A stretch of 64,000 nt of DNA from Angiostrongylus vasorum (GCA_018806985.1 JADANN010000187.1:310001-374000); one strand, 5' to 3'; positions 47,160 to 59,644 are shown, counted from the first letter of the stretch. The notes: a model not told the origin generated them from the sequence alone. A program made the numbers and translations.

Positions 47160-47745
47160 CTGTACTTTTTATCTTCTCTCCCCACTTCTGAACAACACAA
47201 CAACTGGAAATGAAAGAGTACATCAGTCACACACTATGACCCAGCTGTTCTCATTTCAAGAATTACCGGTGCCGATGCTGAAACTTGACGTAAACAAGAG
47301 GACCTTGTTGTTTTGCTAGTGAGAGTGAAGTTATTTTTCATTTTGACCTTCATTCAATCAGTACCACAGCGACCACCTACATCTACTGACGAGAGGAACT
47401 CTACACACACTGAACACGCTTGAATGGAAATTGGAAGTCCTTCTGTACTCGATGTACTGCCCAGATATCATACCACTCGATTATCATCTTTTCTGGGCAT
47501 TCAGGTACAATCTAAGCAAGAAAAACTTTTAATGGTCATTCCCAAGTCGAAAAAACAGATCGAGAAGTTTTTCACTTCTCCAGAATGCGAGTTTCAAATG
47601 GCGTGGAGGAATATAAAATCATGTTAGGGACTTGAAATAGATGACGATGATGAATACAGTTATGATTCATCTATGTCAATAAAGAAACTCAAATCTGGGA
47701 AGAAGTAGCTATAATGTTCCATAATCTTCAAATCAACCTACTAAC
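47160..47745 (+). mobile_element. mariner transposase C-terminal remnant
   Basis: Around 47415-47640 the frames give LEWKLEVLLYS, then a degenerate YCPDIIPLDYHLFWAF, the mariner catalytic block that is usually YSPDLAPxDYHLF. A decayed C-terminus follows. Stops and frameshifts make it a pseudogene. No terminal repeats were found. Confidence 0.75.
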
Positions 47746-48045
47746 TTGTGACGGGAGAAGATCTGGCCTAGAGAGGCCATAGAGTGCATCTCATTGGTTT
47801 TTCGGATAATGCCGATAAAAGCCTTTGAATATTAAAATTGATATTAATAATACGCTGGTTAATATGAATATAATACAGGGTAACAATAAGTTGACCCACA
47901 AATGACTTGATAATAACTTGAATAACTGGTATAATAATTTGATCTTTCCTGGCTTTCAAGGGGATGAAATCCACCGAAAAGTCGGCTTTTTTTCAATAAA
48001 AAAATGAAGTGAAAACCTAGTAACCTGATAGCACTAATCACTAGA

Positions 48046-48415
48046 ACTAGCTGAGAGATATGCGAAACGAAGGACCCGAATGGTGAGGTGGTGAACGCAT
48101 TAGCCGCCGGAAAGGGCAATAGAGCGTTCATTCCCTACCGCAGATACCAGCGGTCCGGAGTTTTGCAAATATCTCAGCATCTTTTTATAGAACAATAGAA
48201 CTAGCTGAGAGACAGGCGAAACGAAGGACCCGCATGGTGTGGTGGTGAGCGCGCTACTCCCCGGAAAGGACAATAGCGCGTTCGTTCTCCACCGTAGACA
48301 CCTGCGGTCCGGAGTTTTGCAAATATCTCAGTATCATTAAAGTTATCTCAGCATCACTAAAATTATATTTTGCAACATACACTTCCATTAAAAAAAGTAG
48401 GCAGTAAATAACAAG
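48046..48415 (+). repeat. SINE family B direct dimer
   Basis: Two forward copies, each opening AACTAGCTGAGAGA. The first (48046-48180) lacks the tail. The second (48189-48415) is complete: TGGTGTGGTGGTGAGCGCG, GCGTTCGTTC, tail AAAGTAGGCAGTAAATAAC. Confidence 0.85.
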
Positions 48416-48710
48416 TTACAACTTTAAAAATCGAGGTTAACAGAAAGTCGGTATTCGGAATTAATACAGGGCTCTTTGGTAACAGCAGGGAATCAGTGAA
48501 AATGCTAAAGGAAAATAGTAGGGAAGGTAAATTGAAAAAGAAAATTTGTGGCAAAACAGTGCCCACTCAGCAGAGTCAAAATAATTTAGGAAAAAAAGTA
48601 AACAGATGGAGGCATGAACAGTAAAATGGAGCCTCGCCCATGTATTACTTTGTGCGGCTGTTATCCACCAACTAACTGAAATACTTACAACGAGTAAAAG
48701 TGGAGGCGTT

Positions 48711-48915
48711 CGGCATTAATCAATCCCCCAAGTAATGGCCTTGTACTCGACTCCATCAAGCACCGCAAAGATGGCTGAATGTATGATTGCTCTATTAAAG
48801 AGTTTGCCAGTGCTGCTGAAGGGAATGGATGGCTCGGTTAGCTCGGGATGCTGTGTCGGACCAAGAACCATGTTTGTTATGGAGGGCGCCTCTGACTACC
48901 GGGCTACATGCACCA
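48711..48915 (-). repeat. SINE family A copy, degraded
   Basis: Tail side GCGTTCGGCATTAATCAATC and head side ending ACTACCGGGCTACATGCACC. The core is partly lost. Confidence 0.6.
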
Positions 48916-49364
48916 TTAACCCTGATGCAACTATAATCCCTAGAATCGCCATTGCCATCACTGAGTTGCTCCGATGAACTGTAACAAACATTGTAACGAA
49001 TGTGGGTGTGGAAAGCACTTTATGAGCTTTTTCACATTGAGAATGGTAATGTTCAACTGCAAGAAATGATACCTCTTTACTTAGATTAATCGCTAAGCTG
49101 TTAAGAGGCAATCATCGCGATAGAGGATTATCAACCTAAGAGCAGCCAATGACGTTGTGAATCCAGAAAAAAAGTCTCTAACTCTGACGTCATTAAGTGA
49201 CTTATCGGAAGTAGAAAAGGACATCGCAGCGTTTAGTTGCTCAAGCGAGACTGCAGGACACAAATAGATGAACTCCTATCACCTACACAACCTGTAGAAG
49301 GCTCGATTTCAGACTTAACAGAACTGTTGTCACTAATGACTCCACTCATCCTTATAAATCGTAA

Positions 49365-49645
49365 CGCGGTAGGCGTTAATCCCTTATGGATGCACCATGC
49401 AATCGACTTCGTCAGGCATCGTAAAAGAAGGTAATTGAATGCATAATTCGACTGCATAAGGACTTACGAGATCCAACCAATATATCAACTCGGTTTTTCA
49501 ATCTTTCAGACAATTGTGGTCGCAAGATAGCTCAGAGTGAAAGGACGCTTACTTGGCTGGAGGTGGCGGATTGAACCAACGACCCTCTGTCTATTTCAGG
49601 GCACGCTCTAACCACTGAGCTCAGGCGACTTTCGCTCGTGTAGAG
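49365..49645 (-). repeat. SINE A fragment joined to a different tRNA-like head
   Basis: 49365-49460 is a reverse family A tail part. 49500-49640 reads on the minus strand as a tRNA-like unit with TGAGCTCAGTGGTTAGAGCG and GGTTCAATCC. The T-stem and acceptor stem do not pair, so I call it a SINE head or tRNA pseudogene and not a functional tRNA. Confidence 0.55.
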
Positions 49646-49928
49646 TGCTGACATCGGCCAATAAAGCACCATGTGCTTGAAAATAACAAATTACATAATG
49701 CTTTGCTTCCTATTCTTTTTTTCTCAGCTTCAACGGCTAACTATGTTTGCTGTGTCTTACATAGTCGTGGTGTCCTTCATTGCTGACCGTCAATGGCACC
49801 ATTTCGGATCTCGTCGCTCATTTTCTGGAGTTTAACGCTACTATTTTATTGACGGCGCATTGATCAATAGCTCAAAAGTGTTGTAGTACCCTACTAAACT
49901 GATTTTCACTTAATTACGGCGTGAATAA

Positions 49929-50214
49929 AGGACAAATAAACGATAAAGCTCTCGGCGTTGATCAATCCCCGAGGGAGGCGCCATGCATTCGATTTCACTA
50001 AGATTCGTTCGGACGTGATTGAATGCATATCTGGCCTTTACAATGACTCGCGGTGGCCTACCGATGTATCGAGCAAGTGCTGCTATCCTCCCAGACAAGT
50101 CTGGTACCAATTTACCGACCCCAGAGGGATGGAAAGTTTGGTGGGCCATGGGAGCGGCGATCGATTCCACGTGCATGTCGCAGTGGCGCCTCCAACCACT
50201 GTGCCACACGCGTC
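49929..50214 (-). repeat. SINE family A copy with target-site duplication
   Basis: Perfect 12-bp flanks CGGCGTGAATAA at 49917-49928 and 50215-50226. Good core and head; the copy is recent by these criteria. Confidence 0.9.
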
Positions 50215-50274
50215 CGGCGTGAATAATTAGTAATTTTCTTTGGATCGTTTAGCTTACACGAAATTGTTCTACAA

Positions 50275-50400
50275 CCTTCATGCAGCTAACGTTTCGACGG
50301 CTTCTTCTTCAGAGCTGAAGATTCGAGTCGATGGTCCACGGCTCCGAAGAAGAGGAAGACGTAGAAACTTAAGCTGGATAAAAATTATGTAACAACCTCG
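50275..50400. repeat. Penelope-related inverted fragment with a hammerhead-like core
   Basis: Minus strand 50317-50283 reads CAGCT, CTGAAGA, ten bases, GAAAC, GTT, AGCTG. The outer five bases pair perfectly. A mutated opposite-strand version (CTCCGAAGAAGAGG, TAGAAAC, AAGCTGG) follows at about 50340-50380. CAACCTCGCG nearby echoes the 15-17 kb element. Confidence 0.5.
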
Positions 50401-51336
50401 CGTAAGTTGAATAATCCAAAGAAATTTAGTGAATACTGCATTTTAATCCCAGTTGAGTAGTGGTTGTATGTTTGAGTCTTTCTTCATGACACTAATAGGT
50501 TGTCGAAGTGGGCGGGATGACCTATCGTGCTTTTTATTACTATGTTTTCGACATTCTAGATGTTATGCCACTGCAAATTTAGTCAAACAGAATTGTAACA
50601 GGGAGCTTCATAGCAGAAATATGTTGTTGTTCGTATCTTTTCTCGAGCCCACGCAGCCCACTGGATAACCTTAACACGCGACAAGCACGAATTGGTACCC
50701 ACTCAAGTCATCAAATATTACAGCGTCTTCCGTGGACGTAAATCTCTTCACATTTGGCTGCTGTATGACTTTTTCATACGTTCGATCCAGTTGTGCCAAC
50801 ATCTGCTCCGCTTAGTTGATTGTTGATGTGATAGCCACTATGCCTTGTCCCTACGTTCGGTGCCTAGTTTTCTTTCAGGGCTTCCGACAAACCAACTGAG
50901 TCGTAAATGGGATATCCGAAGAAGCGATGAAATGAGCACCTCTAAAACATCAGTAATGGCGCTCGGCATCTAACCAAGGCCTCAATCACAAAAACCTACC
51001 ACCTTGCTTGCAAAAATATCCGAACATACGCAAAGGTTTTTTGCATGTCATGAAACACGAAAATAGAAGAAGCTGTACTCTAAAAGTTTCAACACTTTTG
51101 TACTCAAATGCATGGCCCATTCTTATCTCGCACAACAGGTTAGATCCGGAAGCGAACTTCTAGAAAAATATATCTAATGAAGGTTACTTCACGAGAACCT
51201 TCATTGTATGCAAAGATTCAGGGAGGACTTCCGTAGTTATACGAATCTGAAGCTACAGTCTACAATTCTATGAAAAGAATTTTATTAAAGTCTACAAAAA
51301 ATTAGCCTTGCTCTTTTCCAAACACTCTACGATGTC
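50401..51336. other. no gene recognised
   Basis: About 0.9 kb with no exon, domain or listed repeat that I can identify. Confidence 0.5.
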
Positions 51337-51350
51337 TATGCCAAAAATAA

Positions 51351-51635
51351 GGGCGCGTGTGGCGCTGTGGTCTGGGGGCGCCCTGCGACACACACGTGAG
51401 ATCGATCTCGCGCCCGTGGCTCACCAACCCTCCCATCTCTCCAGGATCAGCAAATTGGTACCAGAATCGTCTGAGAGGGATAGCACGACTGGCCCGATAC
51501 ATCGAGTAGACCACAGTGAGTTATTGTAAAGGCCAGATATGCATTGAATCACCTCCAAACGATGCTTAATGACCTCGAATGCATGGCGCATCCCTCAGGG
51601 ATTGATCAACGTCGAGAGCTTTATCTTTTATCCTT
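51351..51635 (+). repeat. SINE family A copy with target-site duplication
   Basis: Perfect 14-bp flanks TATGCCAAAAATAA at 51337-51350 and 51636-51649. It defines the unit: head GGGCGCGTGTGGCGC, tail TTTATCTTTTATCCTT. Confidence 0.92.
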
Positions 51636-51649
51636 TATGCCAAAAATAA

Positions 51650-52210
51650 TGTATTATAGTGCGGAGAGCAGTCAACACATACAACACTCAATTTTTTGCT
51701 AGGCTTGCGAATGAATAACAAGGAACTGTACTTATTCAATATGACATTGATCTCGTCTCTGTGACAAATGTGATATTGTTCAGCAGTAGTCGTTAGGCAA
51801 AAATATTCAACATGTTCGCGACAACGCTTAATTTTGCTTAAGACCTCGCCTAATTTCTAGATGCGCACGCTAGGAATAATGTATTACTCGCACGGCCTAT
51901 CGGGTTCCTCAGAAATGGCCATGCCTCATTTGTCTTGTTCCCGCCCCATAGTTTAACATCTCTAAAACTTTCCCCAGTAATCCCTGCTTTTTTGTGTTCC
52001 AGATATCGTGTGTTCATCTCCATATCCATCCATATTTTGAGAACGTTTCCCTCCCTTCTGTTTTATGGCAAAAAGCTCACGCATCATCCGATCTCACATA
52101 TCTCAACATCATTGTGGTTATGTTGACTATATTTCTATATTTTCATATATTTTCTCTACTAACCCATATTAGAAAACGACAGAGTTAAGGCGATGTAATA
52201 TTGCCAAGTT
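51650..52210. other. no gene; SINE B tail scrap at 52099-52140
   Basis: The only identifiable part is CATATCTCAACATCATTGTG, a family B middle/tail fragment. The rest is AT-rich with no gene. Confidence 0.45.
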
Positions 52211-52228
52211 GTAAGAAAAATGATAGAG

Positions 52229-52510
52229 GTCGCGTGTAGCGCAGTGGTCAGAGTCGCCCTACGACACACACGTAGGATCGATCCTCGCGGCCGTTGCTCA
52301 CCAGCCCTTCCATCCTTCGAGGGTTGGCAAATTGGTACCAGACTTGTCTGGGAGAACAGCAGCACTTGCTCGATACATCGGTAGGCCACCGCGAGTCATT
52401 GTAAAGGTCAGATGTGCATCCAATCCTCTCCATCGATGCTCAATGAAGTCAAATGCATGGTGCATTCCTCAGGGATTGATCAACGCCGAGAGACTTATCC
52501 TTTATCCTTT
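52229..52510 (+). repeat. SINE family A copy
   Basis: Near-complete. Flanks AAGAAAAATGATAG (from 52213) and AAGACAATGATGAG (from 52511) form an imperfect duplication of about 14 bp. Confidence 0.85.
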
Positions 52511-52834
52511 AAGACAATGATGAGCCCTACTCTGTGTGTCTAGGCCGAAACTACGTCAACCGCCAAAAGTACCCACGCTGAAGAGTAAAGTCATTGGAAA
52601 CGCAGTCTTCTGGAAACCATAAAGTTCAGGATGCAGAATTTTATTGCACGATGCCCGATAAAACATGTGGTGGAGGATAAGTTACCGATTAAATGCGCAG
52701 AACATAGCAAAAAAGATTCTATACAGCAAAATAAACAGCTAGAGGGAAGGTGATTAATATATAACCTGAATGGTCCACTTCCTCTGGACTCAGGAAATAG
52801 GTACATTTGTCTAGAAAACTCCTTGCAATCCACA

Positions 52835-53130
52835 AAGGCACAATACATTCGATCACGCCCCAATCCCTCTGAGGTCGCGAAATTAGTAGCAGAATCGTCT
52901 GGGAAGACACATCCTACCAATCCACAAAGGCTGCTGATTGCCTGTGACAAACACTTGAGAACACCTATCAAGACTATTCCAGGACTGCAGAGGGTATCTA
53001 TTCGACCAGCCTTCAACGGAATTTTTAGGGAAGACTTAAATCCTCAGCAAGCAGTCGTAAGTACATGCAAATCCGAAGATTTCGAGGATGACAGATGCTC
53101 GGATCCGTGCGATATGTCATGTCGGGTTAT
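52835..53130 (+). repeat. SINE family D copy, headless
   Basis: Core CCCCAATCCCTCTGAGGTCG and AGAATCGTCTGGGA, then the D body (AATCCTCAGCAAGCAG). The tRNA-like head is not recognisable. Confidence 0.6.
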
Positions 53131-54170
53131 GTAAAATAAAAATGAAAAACAAATGGCCCGCTGTTGCTTCTCGTACACGAGCAATATACTATTTCTATGC
53201 CCGGAATATGTTAATAATCTATCATCTCGGGAATAATAAGCAGCGTTCAATACACAGAAAACCAGAGTTCCGTCTATTCCTTTCTTATGGTCGATTTTAA
53301 GACCCTGTAAACCAGTTGTGTCTTAACTGTCGGCATTCAGGGTGAAAACACTGAAAACAAGTTCATAATTAAAAAGTAGGTGGTCGTTGTGCTATTGATC
53401 ATCGTGAATGGAACAACCCTACTTTTTACGTTCCTTCACGGTAGATGAACCGGCAGTAAACTCTTCCAAGAAGGATAAAACACCTAAACGTATAGATCTT
53501 ACACGTAGATGACTAGCGTCGACGTGTCGTTGGATTCCTAGGATTTTCCCAATTGTTTCGTTTTCTGGCTACCACTATCCAAGAAGGCAACTGGATTCCT
53601 GTATGGATCCGGCTTTTGCCACAGCTTCTCCTCTGTAGGGCTATGGTTCGTGGTCGAGAAGAGTTTTTTCTTCCTGGGAGCCCGGGTAGGCCATGCTAGT
53701 GCCTTCCTAGGCTCACCACAGACAGTCGCCTGTTGTTGTAGACCAGAAAGAAGTTGACTAGGATTCTTAGTGAGACGATGAAGTTTCCTATGATTAGACG
53801 ATTGACCGATATGTTAGGCTAAAAGCAAAACGATGATGAAAGTACATCTCAACGATCTTGACCAATACTGTGGACCTTATGAACTTGTTTCTCTCTAGTT
53901 TATCAATGTTAAGAATACATCAATCGATTTAAGTTACTATCGCTAGGATTCTTTTTTAATCGATTGAAATGTGAAACGAAAACAAAGACAAATGTCAGAA
54001 AACAAGGGCAATAAAAGTGATTTTATCACTTTTCGCACAGAAGTAGACGAATCTCTCTCTCTCTCTCTCTCTCTCTATCGATATTTCATCAATCAATATC
54101 CATCAATAAACTCATCTCGTGTAACTTTAACATTTCAGAAATGTATATGTGCACTATAGTAAAAACGAAC
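53131..54170. other. no gene; (TC)n tract at 54052-54077
   Basis: The region holds a short TC microsatellite and otherwise no gene or known repeat. Confidence 0.5.
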
Positions 54171-54179
54171 AGTGAAAAG

Positions 54180-54500
54180 AATCGTGGCAACTAAAGGTCT
54201 GGTCCGAGTTTGGTCGAAAAGCCTCCCCGCAGCCGATCGATAACGTCGGTGGCGGGAACGCAAAGCGGGAGTTGCTCGACGACCGGTGGTGTCCGGGCTC
54301 GGCTCCGTACTGGCGGTGTTACCGGTCGGGATTCGTTCTCGAGCTCTCCACTCTTCCCATTTCGCTCGAACCCACTACGTTAAGCATCCATAATTGTTTT
54401 GTTCGTCGTGGGGTGTGAAACCGTGCCATCGCACCATTCTTTTCGTGTTCCGCTGAACAATAAAACCAGACGTTCCGTTTTTGTCTCATCAAGTGTTCCA
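54180..54500. other. GC-rich block upstream of the PITP gene
   Basis: Visibly richer in G and C than its surroundings, with many CG dinucleotides (for example GCAGCCGATCGATAACGTCG). It lies about 0.85-1.15 kb before the PITP start codon. It could be the promoter or an upstream non-coding exon; that is position-based inference. Confidence 0.4.
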
Positions 54501-54574
54501 CGTTTATCGATTCGCTTCATATTTCATAGATGATTCACTTTTCTTCTTCGTTTATCTTTCATCAATGGAGTTTA

Positions 54575-54715
54575 GTTGGTATAACTCCAATGATGATGAG
54601 ATATTTACAAAACTCCTGACCGTAGGTGTCCACGCTGGGGACAGAACCGGCTAATACTCTTTCTGGGGGCTAACGTGTTCACCATCACACCATGCGAGTC
54701 TTTCGTTTCGACTTC
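54575..54715 (-). repeat. SINE family B copy, tailless
   Basis: Reverse copy: middle ATGATGAGATATTTACAAAA, B-box region GGGGACAGAACCGG, head GTTCACCATCACACCATGCG. Confidence 0.75.
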
Positions 54716-55343
54716 CTCTCAGTCGTCTTTTTTTTAAGTTAGTGTGTTCTTGCATGAGGATATAAGATCATAATCCTGTTCATTCTTTGTGATTACTCGT
54801 TGTGACAATCAAATGTCTGGATCTATGCGTTTTGGCTCAAGTCTTGGAACAGAACTGTTAAGGGTTTACTTAACAAGTAGAGTTTACTCGATTGATAACT
54901 TAGAACTTTCTAACCTCTAAGATAAGTATGTAAATCCTGAGGTTTACTAGTTCGATTCCTTGTAATCTTTGGTTAGGGATACCATTTTCAGCTAGCTCGA
55001 AGCATTTTCTGTCTTCCCTTTATCGACTGTTCGGTTTCATAAGAGTTTCTTAGAGTGCTAAAAGAAGGACAAATCATTTTCCTCCTCCACATCCCTTCCT
55101 TCACATTCATCTCGCTTTCCTTTTCATCGTTCTAGATTCTTCGAATCTCTGCTTGCCATCTACTGAGCCGATTATATCAACTTCGATTGCACTTATCGTC
55201 GTTTCATCTAAAGCTGCTTCTCGCGTCGTATCAGTGTCTCATTTGGTTTTTTTAGGGTACAAGGGCTTATAACAGAAGTTCGATTGTGGGATACGGATAG
55301 TACTGGATTATACTTTCTTGCTCATCTAGTTATATTTTTCGAT

Positions 55344-58300
55344 ATGATTGTCAAAGAATAGTGAGTTTTACCCTTTGTTCTCTTGAGTATTCTTCAATCA
55401 CAAAGAAACAGTTTACATCCTGGAAGATCCATGAATCGTCTTATCCCAAGTCCAGATATGCTTGCAAGTCGTTCGTTTAAAAACACGATTTTAAGTCGGG
55501 TTGTTCTTCCTATGACGGTTGACGAATATCAAATCGGTCAGCTGTGGTCCGTTGCAGAAGCGTCTAAAGCGGAAACCGGTGGTGGAGAAGGAGTCGAGGT
55601 TCTGAAAAATGAGCCCTTTGATGGTGTACCACTTTTAAATGGTAAATACTCTAAAGGTCAATACACACACAAGATATATCACCTTCAATCGTTAGTTTCT
55701 TCTTTCTTCTATTTAATTAACTTAAGTTTTCGAATATTTTCCCATTGTATAGTGTGATTCTCCTCTCAACGGTTTACCGCCTCACCGTGGTTGGGAGGTG
55801 TTCCAGGGTGTCGGGTTGCGATGTACAGGGGTTGGATTCGTCTCCCTGGCAGGGTCTCCCAAGCTGAGAAGGAGTCCGACGTTTCCACCAGGAAGCCCAG
55901 CTAAGAATAACCAATGCCAGGATCAACCACCGTCCTGGTAGCAAACTAGTCGCGTGGTGGCAAATCTCCCCTCTGATCCACAAGGGCGGCCACTGCTTGT
56001 GGTGATGACGACCTGGAGCAGAGTTTCGCTAGACTGACTTCGGGATTCCAGGAAACCACATTGGCTAAACCAGCAACATTCCGAAAAAGTGGAGATTATG
56101 CTGGGGCCGCACAACCAGTTAGGAGGGACCATCGATATTTGAAAGTATAGTATGATTCTTGCTTGAAGTTGTGAAAATTCTGCTTGTTTTTCTTAACTCT
56201 GTATCGTTTTATGTTCTTTTTTTTCTAGAAAAGTTCCCACTATAATCAGAAAAATAGCACCTAAAGGATCGTTGGCCATCCATGAAGAGGCTTGGAACGC
56301 TTATCCATACTGCAAGACTGTTCTTACTGTAAGTAGATTCTAAATGAAGATTTGGATTTCTCCTCTTATTTACCTTTTTTTGATAACTCCATGTGTTTAG
56401 AACCCTGATTACATGAAGAGTAACTTCTTTGTGAAAATCGAGACCATACATCTTCCAGATCGAGGAACATGTGAAAACGTAAGTTATGCGTAATTTTCGT
56501 CAAAGTACTGGTTTCCAAAAACGTGGGTTTTTGCTAGGCTAGCAGTTATATTGTCAGTTTGGGTTATATCTTAATGAAATCCACTAAGGTTCGGTATGTT
56601 TGGATGCTTGTTTTTCTATCCCATTCTCCAGTAAGTATAGATGTCCAGCAAATGTTTGGCGCTTTCATAGCTTTCCGGCGTTATTCAGGCTCATGACCTT
56701 AGCCCTGAAGAGTTGGAGAGGAGAGAAGTAGTACATATTGATATCGCTGACGACAGTCAGTATCTTCACGCTGCTGATATTCATTCCTCAACTACTCCAA
56801 GCACGTTTGTTAGCTCGAAAAACTGGCCGGTATGCGATTCTTGTTTTCTTTTGTGGTTCTTTGTTCCAGTTCTATCTCTATAGCATTATTTCAGAAATAT
56901 TCAAATAAATGTTGATGAGCACTTCGAAATCCTTGCGCTTTGTTTTTCTAGACGTTTGTTTAGTGTGTTGTAAGAGAAGTGTTTAATAGTTGTGTTATAT
57001 TGCATTAACAGGGCGCGTGTAGCGCAGTGATCGGAGGTGCCCTGCAATATATATGGGATCGAATCCTGCGCCCCAGGCCCACCAAGCCTTGCATCCCTCC
57101 CGCATAGGTAAATGGGTACCAGACTTGTCTGTGAGAGCAGCTTTGGTTTGATACATCGGTAGTCCACCGCGAGTTATTGTAAAAGCTACACATACATTCA
57201 TTCACCTCCACTGATGCTTAATGAAGTTGAGTGAATGGCGCATCCCTCGGGGATAGATCGACGCTGAGAGCCTTTGAGCTTTTTGAGCTTTATTATTATT
57301 ACCAAGCTTTTCAGTTATTAGGTTGTCCATAAATTAGTGCAGGACATTAAATTTTATTCTTATGCTTGTTCTAGCAGTAATTTTCTTTATATGACATACT
57401 CTCGTATATCATTACAGAGCTCATTTCATGGACTTACGTTATTTATGATTGAATTACAAGATAAAATGTGTTTTGGCAATTTTTATAGACTAGAGTTTCA
57501 AATGTCAAGGCAGAAATTTTCGACAAATCTACTTCTACCAGGACGTATGCAGTGGAAACGGTTAGAATCATCAATGAGGTATGGGGACAAGGAAATGTTA
57601 AAGAACGCATAGTGTAACGTTGGCTTGGAAAATTTAGTAGTGGCGAATTATGTCTTGAAGGTGTGAAAGGTCGCGAACGTCCTTCTGTTGATGACGACGA
57701 AGAATTGAACACTTTGATGGGATTGCATGCACGGACAGTTGTTCCAGAAGTTCCAGAGAAACGTGATCTAAGCATCCGGACTGTTTCGAAGCATTCATTG
57801 ATTTGAAAATGGAGAAGACGTCGCACAGCTGCCACTGCGAAGGTTGAACGAACTGAGCTAGAAACTTCTTCGTTCACCATTTTCACCTGACCTTTGGCCT
57901 ACTAACTACCATTTCTCGAAGCTTTTTTGACAACTTCTTGTACTAGAAATGCTTCAACATACAAGTCGAAGCCGAAATTGCCTCCAGCAACTTCATCTCC
58001 TCTAAAAGTTCAGAGTTTTATGCAACCGAAGCAAGTAGATTTGTTTCTTGTAGACAAAAAATTAGTAGGTTTTAATAGTTTTTGTTTCGAGTGGTAAAAT
58101 TTGTTTATCTGAGCTGAAACATATCACTTTAAAGAGTACAGGGTGAGGTGCTCCATCAGTTTTCGAGCAATCTAATGTTTTGACTTTGTTTTACTATGGA
58201 GTTTTGTTTAAATATCTTTTTTTGAATACAAATATAAATATTCTTTTTTTAAATATGAAAATAAATATCCATTCATGGTTGTTGTAAAGTTGGGACGAGA

Positions 58301-58969
58301 AGTTAGGTAGAGGGACTTATTTCATCATAACCCTTTGAACGTGTATTAACTTTTTAGCATAGCACAGGGCAAATTGATCTCGACTTGAGATATTTCAGAG
58401 GTCCTTTAAGTGGGAATTGGATAGAAACTGTTCAACCAGTGATGTGCGCCTACAAACTTGTTAGCGTTCATTTTAAATGGTTTGGACTGCAGAAAATGGT
58501 GGAGAGTTATACACACACGGTATTGTGGCTATTTGTTTCTCCTATGTAACAAATTTTTTTTAAGAGCTAAGAAATCCACTGATCGCCCTGTTTTTTCAGC
58601 AATATCCCCGTCTATTCTCAAAGTTCCATCGCGAGGTGTTTTGTTGGATGGACAATTGGTATGGTTTGACAATGCAGGATATCCGTGCGATTGAGGCTAA
58701 AGCTCAGAAAGAACTGGAAGATCAGAGGAAAAGTGGACAGGTGAGAAGTCCCTTCGACTAATTGAAAATAGTCGGCTCTCTGTCTTATCTGTTACTCTTA
58801 CTGATTGCACTTTAACTCTAAATAATAGACCCTTGTGAACATGGCAGGACGGTTGAACGCCTTTTACTTTATGTTTATTTCTTTCTTTTTCTTTATTTGC
58901 ATCTATTTTTCAACTTTTACTTCCATATGTTTGCCTATATTTCAGGTACGGGGAATGACTGCTTCGTGA
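55344..58969 (+). CDS. PITPN: class I phosphatidylinositol transfer protein
   Basis: Class I PITPs shuttle PtdIns and PtdCho between membranes and support phosphoinositide signalling. Eight exons agree in phase: 55344-55360, 55496-55690, 56229-56328, 56401-56478, 56689-56829, 58358-58519, 58600-58740 and 58946-58969. They give 285 aa against about 270 in human. Order: [54 protein letters not shown] (T63 and K65 match lipid-headgroup contacts), [64 protein letters not shown] and the C-terminus VRGMTAS. The mammalian membrane-docking WW pair is WF here (218-219). Exon 58358 starts [13 protein letters not shown], about 13 residues that I do not place in the human protein; its acceptor and phase are sound. 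Intron 2 holds repeat C; intron 5 holds a SINE and a mariner remnant. Confidence 0.95.
55765..56130 (+). repeat. repeat family C copy in PITP intron
   Basis: Sense orientation, from TCAACGGTTTACCGCCTCAC to GGGGCCGCACAACCAGTTAG. One of the longest copies. Confidence 0.82.
57011..57290 (+). repeat. SINE family A copy in PITP intron 5
   Basis: Head GGGCGCGTGTAGCGCAGTGA, B-box-like GGGATCGAATCC, core GGTACCAGACTTGTCTG. It lies just upstream of the mariner remnant. Confidence 0.85.
57318..57895 (+). mobile_element. mariner transposase N-terminal remnant
   Basis: Begins with TTAGGTTGTCCATAAATTAG, a mariner-type terminal repeat. Downstream frames give [34 protein letters not shown] and [10 protein letters not shown], the helix-turn-helix part of mariner transposases. 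There are stops, and the catalytic half is absent. Confidence 0.78.
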
Positions 58970-59644
58970 CTTACAATCATATTTTAGCTCCTTACACATT
59001 ACTATTTTTCTATTTTCATGTCTATCATTACTGTTCTCACTCATTAGTCTAACAATTCCGTTCCTCAGCACGATTCCTTTTATTTAGTAGAAGATTTCTT
59101 AATCTTAAATGTGTTATCATCCCAGTGATTCTTTGGCTGTTCACGGTATCCTTTGTTCCTTCTTATTCCTAGATTTATAACAACACTTTCCACTTGCTTC
59201 TATACTTTCGTTATCTATTGCTTCCTCTGTAATTGTGCAATCTAGGCATCGCTTACCAGATAACTTTTTACGCTGAACAGTTTTATCCTTTTATAATCAA
59301 AAACGGAGAGTATTTGTAGAGATTTATTACTATCCTCTAGAAGCTGTTACACGAGTTTGTTTGTTATTGTCCGTGCATAGTTTCTGTATACGGGATTGTT
59401 CCTACTAGCGTCAACCACACCACTTTTGCACCAAACGTTCTTGGCAGGCACTTGTTGTTGCTATTGTACTGTTTTGTTTTTGATTTGAACAACCTGACAA
59501 ACACGTACTTTACTGGAATAATCTTATCATAAGTTTAGTTCAAATTGACTTTGGATAAAGTTATTATGTGTATGTATAGAAGCACAGTACTTGCTTGGAC
59601 AATTTGATAGCCCGTGTTTACTGGTTATGCGCCCTCCGCTTAAT
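58970..59644. other. PITP 3' flank
   Basis: AT-rich, probably including the 3' UTR. I see no AATAAA soon after the stop and no other feature. Confidence 0.45.

Noticed and set aside
49560..49640. tRNA gene on the minus strand
   Set aside because: A-box and B-box-like sequences are present, but the T-stem and acceptor stem do not pair. It is more likely a SINE head or tRNA pseudogene.
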